From Bacteroidia bacterium (GTDB taxonomy: Bacteria > Bacteroidota > Bacteroidia > B-17B0 > Aurantibacillaceae), in contig JACMNO010000082.1 in NCBI GenBank assembly GCA_014378485.1, positions 1 to 64,000 of the forward strand: DNA of 64,000 nucleotides, written 5' to 3'. A program made the position numbers and the translations under genes. Position 1 is the stretch's first letter, and the number at the start of each line of letters is the position of its first letter. This document shows, in pieces, positions 52,950 to 62,135 of the stretch. The notes under the pieces are model-generated. The model ran no database searches, had not been told where the DNA came from, and saw nothing but the letters and a program-made list of their open reading frames with translations.

Positions 52950-54092
52950 TTAAGGGCAGATGAACTTGTATCTTTTAACAAATAAAAGTGAACTGGTTGA
53001 AGTATTATTAGAAAGTTCATCAATAAAATCTGACCATAATTCTTTCCCTAAAGCGGTTTTTGAAACTGATGCAAAGATACCAACCCCCCCATTAATATTG
53101 GTATAGTTTGGTTTATTCTGTGCAATTGTTGTGGAGGGTTGGTTAACTTTTAAAAAGGTGTTCATGTTTTCACTACATGCATAAATAATGTATTCCATAT
53201 AATGTGCTGTTCGGTTTTTTATTGTACCAACCGTTTGAGTGGGAATTTGATTAGCCAGGTTACTATAAAATTCGGACGTACTGAAAGAAGTTTCCAGTTC
53301 CTGACCACCTACTAATAATGAAGATATCTGCGAAGCAAAATTAAAATCCACAAATTTTCTGTTTCCAGTGCCATCAGTTAATGAATCAATATAGTGGAAA
53401 CGCATAATAACCTTATACAATTTAGCATTGGCTACGGATCTGAACTTTATTTTTGGAGTAGCTGTAAAGATGCTATAATTGATATATGCACTTTGTTGGG
53501 TTCCGGTACCCGGAATGGTTGGGGCCACATAACCATTAGCCCCTGAACCGCAATGGACAGGGTAAGTTGTAGGGACAAAAATAAATGGCATAGCAGGATA
53601 AGACCTAACGCTGTCAACCATGACAGTTTTAGAAGAAAATTCCGCACCTGTATTAATGTTTTTGATAGATAATTTATATTCGCCGCTGTTATATAATTTA
53701 TCGGATGTTTGCCAGATCCGTTGATTCACATTAAAATCACCACCGGCAGTAGTTATTACTGTTTCGGTTAAAACAATTTCTTTTTTACTTGAATTTCCAA
53801 CAGATGTTAGGGTGGGTGTTGTACTGCCCAGCATAAAACGCTCAAGGGTCACCTTCAGTTCTCCGGCTCCATAATTAATATCTTCTGCGTTTTGACCGGT
53901 TACTAAAGCATCACCATTGGTAAGATACACTTTATTGATTCTTATGTTTTGAACCGCCAAATTGGGATTTAAAACGCCGTAAACGGATACAGATTCTTCA
54001 CCCGGAGCCAGCACATCAAGATCATTTTTGCATGAAGTTAAACCTAAGATGCTGATGAATATTAAACTTATATATAAGATTTTGTTTTTCAT
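52950..54092 (-). CDS. Lipoprotein, DUF4249-like, unknown function
   Basis: A 380-residue lipoprotein from the preferred ATG at 54092 (the upstream ATG adds seven residues before a normal signal). The signal peptide MKNKILYISLIFISILGLTS is followed by the lipidated cysteine. The mature protein has VSVYGVLNPNLAVQNIRINK near its start, which is the Ig-like opening of DUF4249-type proteins, and a long beta-rich body with FSSKTVMVDSV. Such lipoproteins are frequent in Bacteroidota, often next to TonB-dependent receptors, but none is adjacent here. The DUF4249 assignment is by eye and moderate; the function is unknown. Confidence 0.6.
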   Translation of the reverse strand: MKNKILYISLIFISILGLTSCKNDLDVLAPGEESVSVYGVLNPNLAVQNIRINKVYLTNGDALVTGQNAEDINYGAGELKVTLERFMLGSTTPTLTSVGNSSKKEIVLTETVITTAGGDFNVNQRIWQTSDKLYNSGEYKLSIKNINTGAEFSSKTVMVDSVRSYPAMPFIFVPTTYPVHCGSGANGYVAPTIPGTGTQQSAYINYSIFTATPKIKFRSVANAKLYKVIMRFHYIDSLTDGTGNRKFVDFNFASQISSLLVGGQELETSFSTSEFYSNLANQIPTQTVGTIKNRTAHYMEYIIYACSENMNTFLKVNQPSTTIAQNKPNYTNINGGVGIFASVSKTALGKELWSDFIDELSNNTSTSSLLFVKRYKFICP

Positions 54093-54175
54093 TGTTATGT
54101 TTTGAATAAACACAAATTTACAATTTTTGACTGAACTAAAAATATATTTAATTAGTTTTACCTTTTTTAACCACG

Positions 54176-54319
54176 TATTTTAACCACATAGGCACATAGT
54201 TTTTTAGGATAGACAAAAAACAGAGCAAACGTAGGGAAGCGTCGCTTCAAAACTATGGATTAACTGCTAAATTTTGCTATTCTATGGTTATATAGACCTA
54301 TAATTCTATGTGCTTAAAA
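54176..54319. repeat. Palindromic interspersed element (AACCACATAGGCACATAG type)
   Basis: The left arm AACCACATAGGCACATAG (54182-54199) pairs with the right arm, in which CTATGGTTATATAG and CTATGTGC are the counterparts, across about 80 bases of spacer. It occupies most of the gap between the lipoprotein gene and panB. It resembles the CACAGAG-type elements in build but has different words. Confidence 0.6.
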
Positions 54320-54360
54320 TGAAATGTATTTTTAGCTATAAATATTAATAACCAATAAGC

Positions 54361-55176
54361 ATGTCAGTTCATAAAGAAGTAAAAAAAGTAACTACCCATC
54401 AATTGCAGGAAATGAAGCGTCGTGGCGAGAAAATTGCTATGCTCACAGCCTATGATTATACCATGGCAAAGATAATTGATCATGCCGGTATTGATGTGAT
54501 TTTAGTGGGTGATAGTGCCAGTAATGTAATGGCAGGACATGAAACAACTTTGCCTATTACTTTAGATCAGATGATTTATCATGCTTCTTCAGTAATCAGA
54601 GCTATTGACAGAGCTTTAGTGGTGGTTGACCTTCCTTTTGGTTCATACCAGGGGAATTCCAAAGAAGCATTGACCTCTGCCATCAAAATCATGAAGGAGA
54701 GTGGGGCGCATGCTGTTAAATTGGAAGGTGGTAGAGAAATTAAAGACTCAATCGAACGTATTTTATCTGCCGGTATACCAGTGATGGGTCACTTAGGATT
54801 GACACCACAATCTATTTATAAATTTGGTACTTATACAGTTAGGGCTAAGGAGGAGGAAGAAGCAAAACGCTTATTGGAAGATGCAAAAGTCCTAGAGGAA
54901 TCTGGTTGCTTTGCTCTTGTATTGGAGAAAATACCTGCAAAATTAGCAACAGAAGTAGCTAAAGCGATCACTATTCCAGTAATTGGTATTGGTGCCGGAG
55001 GTGGCGTTGATGGCCAAGTATTGGTAACTCATGACATGCTGGGTATGACTCATGAATTTAGTCCGCGTTTTTTAAGAAGATATTTGAATTTATACGAAAG
55101 TATGACCGGCGCTTTTCAACTATATATCAAAGACGTGAAGAGCAGGGATTTTCCCAATGAAGGGGAGCAATACTAA
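54361..55176 (+). CDS. panB: Ketopantoate hydroxymethyltransferase
   Basis: PanB adds a hydroxymethyl group from 5,10-methylene-THF to 2-oxoisovalerate, the first committed step of pantothenate and CoA synthesis. The 271-residue protein has the metal- and substrate-binding [56 protein letters not shown] and [10 protein letters not shown]; the late [20 protein letters not shown] is also typical. It is a cytoplasmic TIM-barrel enzyme. No other pan genes are nearby. A palindromic repeat with an internal hairpin follows. Confidence 0.97.
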   Translation: MSVHKEVKKVTTHQLQEMKRRGEKIAMLTAYDYTMAKIIDHAGIDVILVGDSASNVMAGHETTLPITLDQMIYHASSVIRAIDRALVVVDLPFGSYQGNSKEALTSAIKIMKESGAHAVKLEGGREIKDSIERILSAGIPVMGHLGLTPQSIYKFGTYTVRAKEEEEAKRLLEDAKVLEESGCFALVLEKIPAKLATEVAKAITIPVIGIGAGGGVDGQVLVTHDMLGMTHEFSPRFLRRYLNLYESMTGAFQLYIKDVKSRDFPNEGEQY

Positions 55177-55190
55177 TTTTTTTGTTTTTC

Positions 55191-55307
55191 AACACAGAGG
55201 CACAAAGAACACAGAGTAGTTTTTAAATTGCGCAAAAAGAAACCCTAGTCGATATGATCAGGGTTTTTTTAAAGTTTCTCTTGAAGCTCTCTGTGTCTGT
55301 TTGCTGC
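55191..55307. repeat. Palindromic interspersed element (CACAGAG type), second copy
   Basis: The left arm AACACAGAGGCACAAAGAAC continues into ACAGAG; the right arm GCTCTCTGTGTCTGTTTGC is its degenerate complement. It shares the words CACAAAGAACACAGAG with the element at 10266-10342. Between the arms lies a separate hairpin (55240-55266), so a terminator is nested inside the element. Confidence 0.75.
55240..55270 (+). terminator. Terminator between panB and desaturase, inside a repeat
   Basis: AAACCCT pairs with AGGGTTT across 13 bases and is followed by TTTT; on the opposite strand it is followed by TCTTTTT. It lies between convergent genes and within the palindromic element 55191-55307. Confidence 0.65.
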
Positions 55308-55312
55308 AATTT

Positions 55313-56428
55313 TTACCCAATAGCCTCATTCAGATCAGGAACATACCCGAAGCTTATGATGGCATTGCAATGAGATTTTAATGCCGCCCCAAAAGTTTCA
55401 TTCTCCAAATAAGGCACTCCAAATTCTTCCGCTGTTGCTTTTACAATTTCAGATACTTCAGGGTAATGCACATGGCAAATCGTTGGAAATAAATGATGTT
55501 CGACCTGAAAATTTAATCCACCTACATACCAAGAGATCCATTTGCTTTTACGGGAAAAATTAACTGTGGTATTCATTTGATGAACAGCCCAGTTATTTTC
55601 AATGGTCATATCTGTATTAGGTAACGGATGTGTAGTTCCTTCTACCGTATGTGCTAATTGAAAAACAACGGTTAAAACTACACCTGAAATAAATTGCATT
55701 AATACATAACCTAATAGAATTTGGTAGAAAGGAATTCCAAAAACAAAAACAGGTAAAGCCATAATTACTCCCCAATAAATCACTTTACTTAAAAATATCT
55801 TGAACCAGATTACACGGTTCTGTTCTTTAGTGCTTGTATTAACACCTTGCTTGGTGTATTTGTGAAATTGCAAAAAGTCTTTTAATAATGCCCAGTAAAT
55901 AGTTAAAATTCCGTAGAATAAAAAAGCATATACCACTTGTAATTTATGGTACCATTTTACTTCTGTGTGAGGATTGAATTTTAAGATAAGTTTATCTGCT
56001 ATGTCATCATCATAGTCCAACACGTTGGTATAAGTATGGTGCATTACATTATGCTGAAGTTTCCAGTTGAAGACTGAGCCTCCTAATAAATTCAAAGTAT
56101 GTCCTAACCAATAATTGGTTTTACTATCAGATGAATATGCTCCATGATTGGCATCATGCATTACACTCATTCCAACTCCCGCAAGACTAAAACCCATAAA
56201 AGCCCATAAAATTAAGCTAGTAGAAAAAGCAGGGGTAAAGACTAACATGAAAATGAAAGGCAAAATGTATGAACACATTAAAATAATGGTTTTGATAACC
56301 ATTGTAGAATTATAATGTTTCGATTTGTTATTTTCCTTGAAATGGGCGTCAACGCGTTTACGAAGTGTTGCAAAAAAAAGTGCTTTGTCTTTGTCCTTAT
56401 CAATGAAACGAATAGGTATAAATGTCAT
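55313..56428 (-). CDS. Membrane fatty-acid desaturase
   Basis: A 371-residue di-iron membrane desaturase of the front-end (linoleoyl-CoA/delta-6-like) type. The three histidine boxes are HDANHG, HNVMHH and QVEHH (in NFQVEHHLFPTI), with a fourth His in QLAHTVEG. Four to six membrane segments are visible. The N-terminal cytochrome b5 domain of eukaryotic enzymes is absent, which is usual for Bacteroidota. It would insert a double bond into membrane acyl chains, aiding fluidity at low temperature; chain position is not predictable. It is convergent with panB and divergent from murI. Confidence 0.92.
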   Translation of the reverse strand: MTFIPIRFIDKDKDKALFFATLRKRVDAHFKENNKSKHYNSTMVIKTIILMCSYILPFIFMLVFTPAFSTSLILWAFMGFSLAGVGMSVMHDANHGAYSSDSKTNYWLGHTLNLLGGSVFNWKLQHNVMHHTYTNVLDYDDDIADKLILKFNPHTEVKWYHKLQVVYAFLFYGILTIYWALLKDFLQFHKYTKQGVNTSTKEQNRVIWFKIFLSKVIYWGVIMALPVFVFGIPFYQILLGYVLMQFISGVVLTVVFQLAHTVEGTTHPLPNTDMTIENNWAVHQMNTTVNFSRKSKWISWYVGGLNFQVEHHLFPTICHVHYPEVSEIVKATAEEFGVPYLENETFGAALKSHCNAIISFGYVPDLNEAIG

Positions 56429-56452
56429 GATTTGCTTTTTTAGATTTAATAA

Positions 56453-56461
56453 TACAAAGTA
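56453..56461 (-). promoter_or_regulatory. Candidate -7 box upstream of the desaturase gene
   Basis: On the minus strand TACTTTGTA matches the Bacteroidota -7 consensus TAnnTTTG, 25 bases before the ATG. The -33 element is not clear. Confidence 0.35.
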
Positions 56462-56520
56462 GAATTTAACAGCCCTAAAGGTACTTAAAAAAGATAATTA
56501 TTAGAAGGAATTTATTAATA

Positions 56521-57363
56521 TTGTTAATTATTAACAGCAAAAAAACATATTCTCCAATTGGTGTATTTGACTCCGGTTATGGCGGCTTAACAATCTTAAA
56601 AGAGTTGGTTGAAGCCATGCCTCAGTATGATTATTTGTATTTGGGAGATAACGCAAGAGCACCCTATGGTTCCCGGTCATTTGAAACGGTTTATGATTAC
56701 ACGCTGGAATGTGTAAATCATTTATTTGTTAAAGGTTGCGAACTGGTAATATTAGCTTGTAACACGGCTTCTGCAAAAGCATTGAGAAACATACAGCAAA
56801 AAGACCTTCCGTTAATTGATTCAAAAAAAAGAGTGTTGGGTGTAATTCGCCCTACTACTGAAGTGATTGGAAATTACAGTAAAACAAAGCATATTGGTAT
56901 TTTTGCCACCAGCGGAACCGTTTCTTCCCAATCCTATGTGATTGAAATTGAGAAATCGTTTCCGGAAGTGAAAGTGTTTCAGGAAGCCTGTCCTATGTGG
57001 GTTCCATTAATTGAAAATAATGAACTGAACCATGAAGGCGCGGAGTATTTTGTCAAAAAACATATTGAACAGTTGTTTGCCCAATCAAAAAAAATAGATA
57101 CAGTTATACTAGGTTGCACTCATTATCCATTATTAAAGCCACTACTTGAAAAGTATTTACCGGATGGAGTTACAATATTAATGCAGGGCTCTATTGTAAG
57201 TCATGGATTAAAAGATTATTTATTTCGTCATCCAGAAATGGAAACGCTTTTGTCAAAAAATGGAAACTTGGATTTTTACACGACTGACTCCGCAGCGGTG
57301 TTCAATAAGAATGCCGGTTTGTTTTTTGGAAAAGAAGTGAAGTCAAATCACCTGGCGCTTTAA
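56521..57363 (+). CDS. murI: Glutamate racemase
   Basis: MurI converts L-glutamate to D-glutamate for peptidoglycan. The 280-residue protein has the opening PIGVFDSGYGGLTILKEL (catalytic Asp), YLGDNARAPYG, the first catalytic cysteine in ILACNTASA, and the second in VILGCTHYPLL. The start is a TTG at 56521; no ATG lies upstream of the conserved motif, so a TTG start is the best choice. It is cytoplasmic. It converges with thiF, separated by four bases between the two stops. Confidence 0.95.
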   Translation: MLIINSKKTYSPIGVFDSGYGGLTILKELVEAMPQYDYLYLGDNARAPYGSRSFETVYDYTLECVNHLFVKGCELVILACNTASAKALRNIQQKDLPLIDSKKRVLGVIRPTTEVIGNYSKTKHIGIFATSGTVSSQSYVIEIEKSFPEVKVFQEACPMWVPLIENNELNHEGAEYFVKKHIEQLFAQSKKIDTVILGCTHYPLLKPLLEKYLPDGVTILMQGSIVSHGLKDYLFRHPEMETLLSKNGNLDFYTTDSAAVFNKNAGLFFGKEVKSNHLAL

Positions 57364-57367
57364 AAGA

Positions 57368-58078
57368 TCAAAAAGAAATTCTTTTTTGTTTATTAGTGTT
57401 CGTACTGTAAATAAAAAGTGTATTAACCAAAGATGGCCTTTCCAAAATCACTTGTATTGTTTCCTGTGCCATCATGCTGCCGATAATGGCTGGCACTGTT
57501 CCCAGTACGCCATTTTCAGAGCAGTTAGGAACATCTTCAGCATTTGGTGGTTCAGAAAAAAGGTCACGTAAGTGTTTGCTGTTTTTGTAATTGAAAACGG
57601 TGAGTTGTCCTTCATAACCTAAAATGCTTCCATACACTAAAGGTTTATTTAATTTCACACACACATCATTCACAATATATCGTGTTGCGAAATTATCGCA
57701 ACCATCAACAACAATATCGTATTGGGATAAAATAGATTCTGCGTTTTTTTCATTCAATAAAACAGGATGTGAAATCAATTTAATAAAAGGGTTTTGCTGA
57801 GACAGTTTCTGAATAGCGACTTCTACTTTTAATTGACCAATAACTGTGGTTGAATATAAAACCTGGCGGTGTAAGTTGGATTCTTCCACTGTATCAAAAT
57901 CAATGACACCAATAGTGCCAATACCAACAGCCGTTAAATATTGCAGCACAGGGCAACCTAATCCGCCTGCACCGATTACGGCAACTTTACTTTGCTTCAG
58001 TTTTATTTGCCCGTTGATACCAATATCATCTAGCATGATTTGTTTTTGGTACCGTTTAAATTCTTCTTTGCTTAGCAT
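57368..58078 (-). CDS. thiF: ThiF/HesA/MoeB-type adenylyltransferase
   Basis: ThiF adenylates the C-terminal glycine of ThiS so that sulfur can be added for thiazole formation. The 236-residue protein has the E1-like Rossmann motif VAVIGAGGLGCPVLQYLTAVG, DFDTVEESNLHRQVLY (Mg and Arg), the VDGCDNFATRYIVND region, and YGSILGYEGQLTVF. It lacks the C-terminal rhodanese domain of longer MoeB proteins and, apart from a single Cys in the catalytic region (PNCSENGVLGTVPAI), the two CxxC zinc pairs are not obvious. It overlaps thiH by seven bases and is the last gene of the thiamine operon; MoeB activity cannot be excluded. Confidence 0.9.
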   Translation of the reverse strand: MLSKEEFKRYQKQIMLDDIGINGQIKLKQSKVAVIGAGGLGCPVLQYLTAVGIGTIGVIDFDTVEESNLHRQVLYSTTVIGQLKVEVAIQKLSQQNPFIKLISHPVLLNEKNAESILSQYDIVVDGCDNFATRYIVNDVCVKLNKPLVYGSILGYEGQLTVFNYKNSKHLRDLFSEPPNAEDVPNCSENGVLGTVPAIIGSMMAQETIQVILERPSLVNTLFIYSTNTNKQKRISF

Positions 58079-59187
58079 CCGGTTAAAATATTATCCCAGT
58101 CTTTATAAACAGGTTCATAACCTGATTGTTTAATCAATTCACTAATCTGCGCTACACTTCGTTCATCAGAGATTTCAAATTGCTCTAACGATTCGGGTTC
58201 TACCGCATAACCTCCGGGGTTGGTTTTTGAGCCCGCACTCATACTTGTGACACCGAGCGGTATGATATTGTTTCTTAAATTTTCAGATTCGCGGGTGGAA
58301 ATGGAAAGTTCCACATCCTCATTCAATAAACGGTAGGCGCATAACAACTGCACCAGTTCTTTATCTTTTACAATTACATTAGGTTCAATGATGCCTTCAG
58401 CAGGGCGCATGCGCGGAAATGATATGGAGTACTTTGTTTGCCAGTATGTTTTTTGTAAATAATTTAGGTGTAAAGCGCAGAAAAAAGAATCCACACGCCA
58501 GTCTTCCAATCCTAATAAAACGCCTAAACCAATTTTATGTGTGCCCGATTGTCCAACCCTGTCAGGTGTTTCAAGACGGTAATCAAAATTCGATTTTTTA
58601 CCTTTGGGATGATATTGTTTGTAAACTTCTTTATGATACGTTTCCTGATAAACCAAAACAGAGTATACGCCGGCTTCATGCAGCGTTTTATATTCATCCG
58701 TTTCCAGTGGTTGTACTTCAATAGAAATATTTGCAAATTGTGATTTGATGAGTGCAATGGCATTTTTAAAATAATCTACATGAACCGTATGATTTGCTTC
58801 TCCAGTCACTAATAAAATATGATTAAAACCCTGTGCTTTAATGAATTCAACTTCTTTTAAAATTTCGGCATCGGTTAATGTTTTGCGTTTTACTTTATTG
58901 TCTAAACTAAAACCGCAATAGGTACAAATGTTATTGCACTCATTGCTCAAATACATTGGCGCGTATAGCTGGATTGTTTTCCCAAATCGTTTGATGGTTA
59001 ACTCATGACTCAGCTTCGCCATTTGTTCCAGGTAAGGAACAGCAGCAGGGGAGATGAGCGCCTTGAAATCTTCCATACTTCTTTTTTTAGAAGATAGGGC
59101 AAGCTCTACATCTTTGGATGTTTTAGAATAGATCGAAACTTTCTGTTCATCCCATTTGTATGTATCAAATATGTTTTTAAAGTTCAT
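58072..59187 (-). CDS. thiH: 2-iminoacetate synthase ThiH
   Basis: ThiH is a radical SAM enzyme that cleaves tyrosine to give 2-iminoacetate, the glycine-derived part of the thiazole in anaerobe-type thiamine synthesis. The 371-residue protein has the [4Fe-4S] site CNNICTYCGF (about residues 84-93), YAPMYLSNECNN before it, the LLVTGEANHTV block, and the SMSAGSKTNPGGYAVE segment near the C-terminus. Its presence instead of ThiO implies the tyrosine-dependent route. It overlaps thiF by seven bases. A palindromic element separates it from thiG. Confidence 0.96.
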   Translation of the reverse strand: MNFKNIFDTYKWDEQKVSIYSKTSKDVELALSSKKRSMEDFKALISPAAVPYLEQMAKLSHELTIKRFGKTIQLYAPMYLSNECNNICTYCGFSLDNKVKRKTLTDAEILKEVEFIKAQGFNHILLVTGEANHTVHVDYFKNAIALIKSQFANISIEVQPLETDEYKTLHEAGVYSVLVYQETYHKEVYKQYHPKGKKSNFDYRLETPDRVGQSGTHKIGLGVLLGLEDWRVDSFFCALHLNYLQKTYWQTKYSISFPRMRPAEGIIEPNVIVKDKELVQLLCAYRLLNEDVELSISTRESENLRNNIIPLGVTSMSAGSKTNPGGYAVEPESLEQFEISDERSVAQISELIKQSGYEPVYKDWDNILTGC

Positions 59188-59199
59188 TTTTTGTTTTTT

Positions 59200-59300
59200 C
59201 TCGCAAAGACGCTAAGTCGCAAAGGATAGTTAACTGAATAATTAAGTGTGTTTATGTTGCATATATTATTTTTCTTAGCGTCTCTGCGTCTTGGCGAGCA
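59200..59300. repeat. Palindromic interspersed element (CTCGCAAAGACGCTAAG type)
   Basis: The left arm CTCGCAAAGACGCTAAG, then TCGCAAAGG, faces the right arm TTAGCGTCTCTGCGTCTTGG with CGAGCA. It fills the gap between thiG and thiH inside the thiamine operon. It is longer than a usual intergenic hairpin and GC-richer than its flanks; it may affect operon transcript stability or be a mobile repeat. Confidence 0.75.
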
Positions 59301-59308
59301 ATTAATTT

Positions 59309-60073
59309 CTATCCATTTAAAAAACTCGTTAAAGGACTTGTTGCTGATGCTCTGCTATTTATTTTTGATAAGCCTGCTTCATAGGCCATTCGTCCTGCGA
59401 TGACTGCATTTTTAAAAGCAACCGCCATTTGAATGGAATCATTGGATGATGCAATCGCGGTATTTACCAAAACAGCATCAGCTCCCATTTCCATAGCCCT
59501 GGCGGCATGAGAAGGTGCGCCGATGCCTGCATCAACAATTACCGGTACTTTGCTTTGTTCAATAATAATCTCTAAAAAATCTTCTGTCTTTAATCCTTTG
59601 TTACTCCCTATCGGAGAACCTAATGGCATAACTGCTGCAGTTCCGGCATCCTCTAATCGTTTACATAATACAGGATCAGCGTGAATGTATGGCAATACAA
59701 TGAAACCTAACTTCGCAAGTTCTTCGGTGGCTTTTAAAGTTTCAATCGGATCGGGCATTAAGTAACGCGGATCAGGATGAATTTCTAATTTTATCCAGTT
59801 TGTTTCCAATGCTTCTCTTGCCAATTGTGCCGCAAAGACAGCTTCTTTGGCGTTTCGCACACCCGAAGTATTTGGCCATAATTTGACATTTGCTTTTTTA
59901 AGGGCTTCAAGCAAATCGTCGGCGGGAGCATCTGTATCAATTCGTTTTAAAGCGACCGTTACCATTTCTGAACCGGAGGCTAAAATGGATTCGTACATTT
60001 CCTTACTGGAACCATATTTTCCACTGCCTAAAAATAAACGTGATGAGAATTGTTGGTCGGCTATTTTAAGCAT
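59309..60073 (-). CDS. thiG: Thiazole synthase ThiG
   Basis: ThiG forms the thiazole phosphate from DXP, the ThiS thiocarboxylate and 2-iminoacetate. The 254-residue TIM-barrel protein has [20 protein letters not shown], the Schiff-base lysine region [45 protein letters not shown], and the phosphate-binding [33 protein letters not shown]. Its start overlaps the end of thiE by eight bases. Confidence 0.97.
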   Translation of the reverse strand: MLKIADQQFSSRLFLGSGKYGSSKEMYESILASGSEMVTVALKRIDTDAPADDLLEALKKANVKLWPNTSGVRNAKEAVFAAQLAREALETNWIKLEIHPDPRYLMPDPIETLKATEELAKLGFIVLPYIHADPVLCKRLEDAGTAAVMPLGSPIGSNKGLKTEDFLEIIIEQSKVPVIVDAGIGAPSHAARAMEMGADAVLVNTAIASSNDSIQMAVAFKNAVIAGRMAYEAGLSKINSRASATSPLTSFLNG

Positions 60074-60692
60074 GATCTAAAATTTTATTTATTTCTTTTA
60101 CTAATCTTTCTTTATTTACTGAATGTGTGATCAAACCAGAAACAGCAATTCCGTAAATACCAGTATTGATAATGGATGGAATATCTTTTAATTCAATACC
60201 GCCAATCGCATAAACGGGCGTTGTTAAATTATTGGTTTTCATTTTTTGAATGATATCTGTGTAACCGTCAATTCCTAAAACAGGACTTAATTTTTCTTTG
60301 GTACTTGTAAATTGGTAAGGGCCAAGACCGATATAGTCCACATTCTCTTTACAGCGTTGTTGAATATGTTCAAAGGTATTAGCAGTTCCTCCGATGATAC
60401 AATTTGGAACAATTTTTTTTGCTTCCACAACATTCATATCATCTAAACCTAAATGTAAAGCATCGCTGTTAGTCTTTTTAGCAACGTCTGCATTATCATT
60501 GATAATTAGGACGGCATGATATTTCATACATATTTCTTTGGCTTTACAGGCATAATCAATATAGAGCTCTTCAGAAATATTTTTCAAACGTAATTGAACC
60601 AATTTAATTCCGGCACCTAATGCTGACTCAATATTTAAGAGATGATCATCCGGTGTAGCACCTTGTGATATGTAGTGTAGTTTAGGCAACAT
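60066..60692 (-). CDS. thiE: Thiamine-phosphate synthase ThiE
   Basis: ThiE joins HMP pyrophosphate and thiazole phosphate to give thiamine phosphate. The 208-residue TIM-barrel protein has [46 protein letters not shown], the pyrophosphate-binding [15 protein letters not shown], and [11 protein letters not shown]. All residues expected for a working synthase are present, so this is taken as the authentic ThiE, in contrast to the more divergent ThiE-like gene at 61515. It overlaps thiG and thiD. Confidence 0.93.
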   Translation of the reverse strand: MLPKLHYISQGATPDDHLLNIESALGAGIKLVQLRLKNISEELYIDYACKAKEICMKYHAVLIINDNADVAKKTNSDALHLGLDDMNVVEAKKIVPNCIIGGTANTFEHIQQRCKENVDYIGLGPYQFTSTKEKLSPVLGIDGYTDIIQKMKTNNLTTPVYAIGGIELKDIPSIINTGIYGIAVSGLITHSVNKERLVKEINKILDHA

Positions 60693-61437
60693 GGTAGGCG
60701 AGGAGATTGGTGTTACTGTTTAGAATAGTTTCGATATACTGTTTGGCTTTTTTGCAGGAAGTTTCCAGATCGTTTCCTAGGGATAAGTTTGCAGTAATTG
60801 CTGAAGAAAGAATACAGCCTGAGCCATGCTTTGAAGGCAATTCTTTTATTAATGTGGTCTGTATTTTTATCCTTTGGTTGTAATGAAATAAATAATCTGT
60901 TCCTTTTTCTGTATCACTGTGTCCGCCTTTTAATAAAACGTTACAAAAGGAAGCTAAATAATTTGCAGCATCCATTTCATTTTCCGCAGCGTTTAATTTT
61001 TTTGCTTCGTTCGTGTTAGGTGTAATTAGAAAAATGTTTTTTAATATTTCTTCTAATTTTTTTTTCTCTATAGTGTTGATCAGGTTAAACCCACTGGACG
61101 CAGAAAGTACAGTATCCCAAACAATAGTGATGTTTTGGTTTTGTTGTTTCAGAAAAGTAATTACCTCGTGAAGGACATTTAAATTTTCGATGATGCCGAT
61201 CTTTACAAAATCAATTTGATATTTATCTGTTAATGTTTTAACCTGTTCAATTATTTCCCCAGCAGTAAACCAGTTAACGGAAGTAAAATAATCTTCTACC
61301 TGGTTTGTGATAGAAGTATTAATAGCCATTCCTAAACATTGATGTTGCTCAAAAGTTTTAGTGTCGGCTAAAACGCCGGCGCCACCGCAAGGATCAAATC
61401 CTGCAATGCTTAAAACTATCGGGCGGTTATATTTCAT
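60682..61437 (-). CDS. thiD: HMP/HMP-phosphate kinase ThiD
   Basis: ThiD phosphorylates hydroxymethylpyrimidine twice to give HMP-PP. The 251-residue ribokinase-like protein begins RPIVLSIAGFDPCGGAGVLADTK, where the SGGAG-like motif is GGAG, then has the active-site QVKTLTDKYQIDFVKIGI region, ITPNTNEAKKLNA, NVLLKGGHSDTEKGTDYL, and the catalytic anion-hole segment HGSGCILSSAITANLSLG (cysteine as typical of ThiD). It overlaps thiE by 11 bases. An intergenic repeat separates it from the upstream ThiE-like gene. Confidence 0.95.
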   Translation of the reverse strand: MKYNRPIVLSIAGFDPCGGAGVLADTKTFEQHQCLGMAINTSITNQVEDYFTSVNWFTAGEIIEQVKTLTDKYQIDFVKIGIIENLNVLHEVITFLKQQNQNITIVWDTVLSASSGFNLINTIEKKKLEEILKNIFLITPNTNEAKKLNAAENEMDAANYLASFCNVLLKGGHSDTEKGTDYLFHYNQRIKIQTTLIKELPSKHGSGCILSSAITANLSLGNDLETSCKKAKQYIETILNSNTNLLAYHVA

Positions 61438-61463
61438 TTTATTTTTGATGTTTTTCTATATAG

Positions 61464-61575
61464 TTTCGCTGATTCATTCGCATAATTGCACTGATTTTTT
61501 TTATATGCGGAACGTTACGTTTCATCCGCGTACATCTGCGAGATTTTTTTTCCTTCTTGAATTATCTGCGAGATC
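61464..61575. repeat. Interspersed repeat (ATCTGCGAGAT type) overlapping the 3' end of the ThiE-like gene
   Basis: The words ATCTGCGAGAT occur twice (61534-61544 and 61564-61574), next to CATCCGCGTACATC and TTCGCTGATTCATTCGCA. The element extends from the gap upstream of thiD into the coding end of the ThiE-like gene, whose stop is at 61515-61517. Confidence 0.6.
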
Positions 61576-62134
61576 TTTTTAAAATTCGTTATTCCATTAG
61601 TATTATTCCAAATAGCACCTAGTAATGCGATTCCATCAAAACCCATCTCATAAGGTTTCCTGCAATTCGTTTCATCAATACCACCCAACGCAATGAGTTT
61701 GGTAACAATGTTTTTATCGAGACCACTTAAATCAAATGGTTTTGATTCGTAATCAGGTTTTGAAATACTATTAAATACAGGACTTAAGAAAGCATAACTA
61801 AAATGATCTGACAGATTTTTAAAATCTGCTATCGAATGAACAGAGGTTGTTAATATATTTTCATTTTCAGCAAAATCAACATCCGTTAATTGCTTTCTGC
61901 TTGCTTCTGTATAATGCAAACGATTGATACCAAAACTTTTTGCCAAATAATGATGGCTGTGCAAAGCAATTTTTGAATGATGCACCTGATCTATTTCCTG
62001 TAATAATAAAACCAGTTCTTGCGAAGAACTGTCCGGTTTGCGCAAATGAAAAACTGGCAAACCCTCATCAAACAAATGGTTGATGAGGGATGCCTCTTTT
62101 GAAACAGGCGTAGGACTTGAAATAACAATGATCA

Positions 62135-62135
<1 letters not shown>
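61515..62135 (-). CDS. ThiE/TenI-like TIM-barrel protein
   Basis: A 206-residue divergent member of the ThiE/TenI family. The TIM-barrel signs are LPVFHLRKPDSSSQELV, KIALHSHHYLAKSFGI, the RLHYTEASRKQ block, YAFLSPVFNSISKPDYE (phosphate region) and LIALGGIDETNC. The true synthase motifs are less complete than in the ThiE at 60066-60692, so it is more likely a TenI-like thiazole tautomerase or an accessory protein; this is inference. The last about 20 residues are encoded by a repeat (KISQIIQEGKKISQMYADET). It overlaps thiC by one base. Confidence 0.8.
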
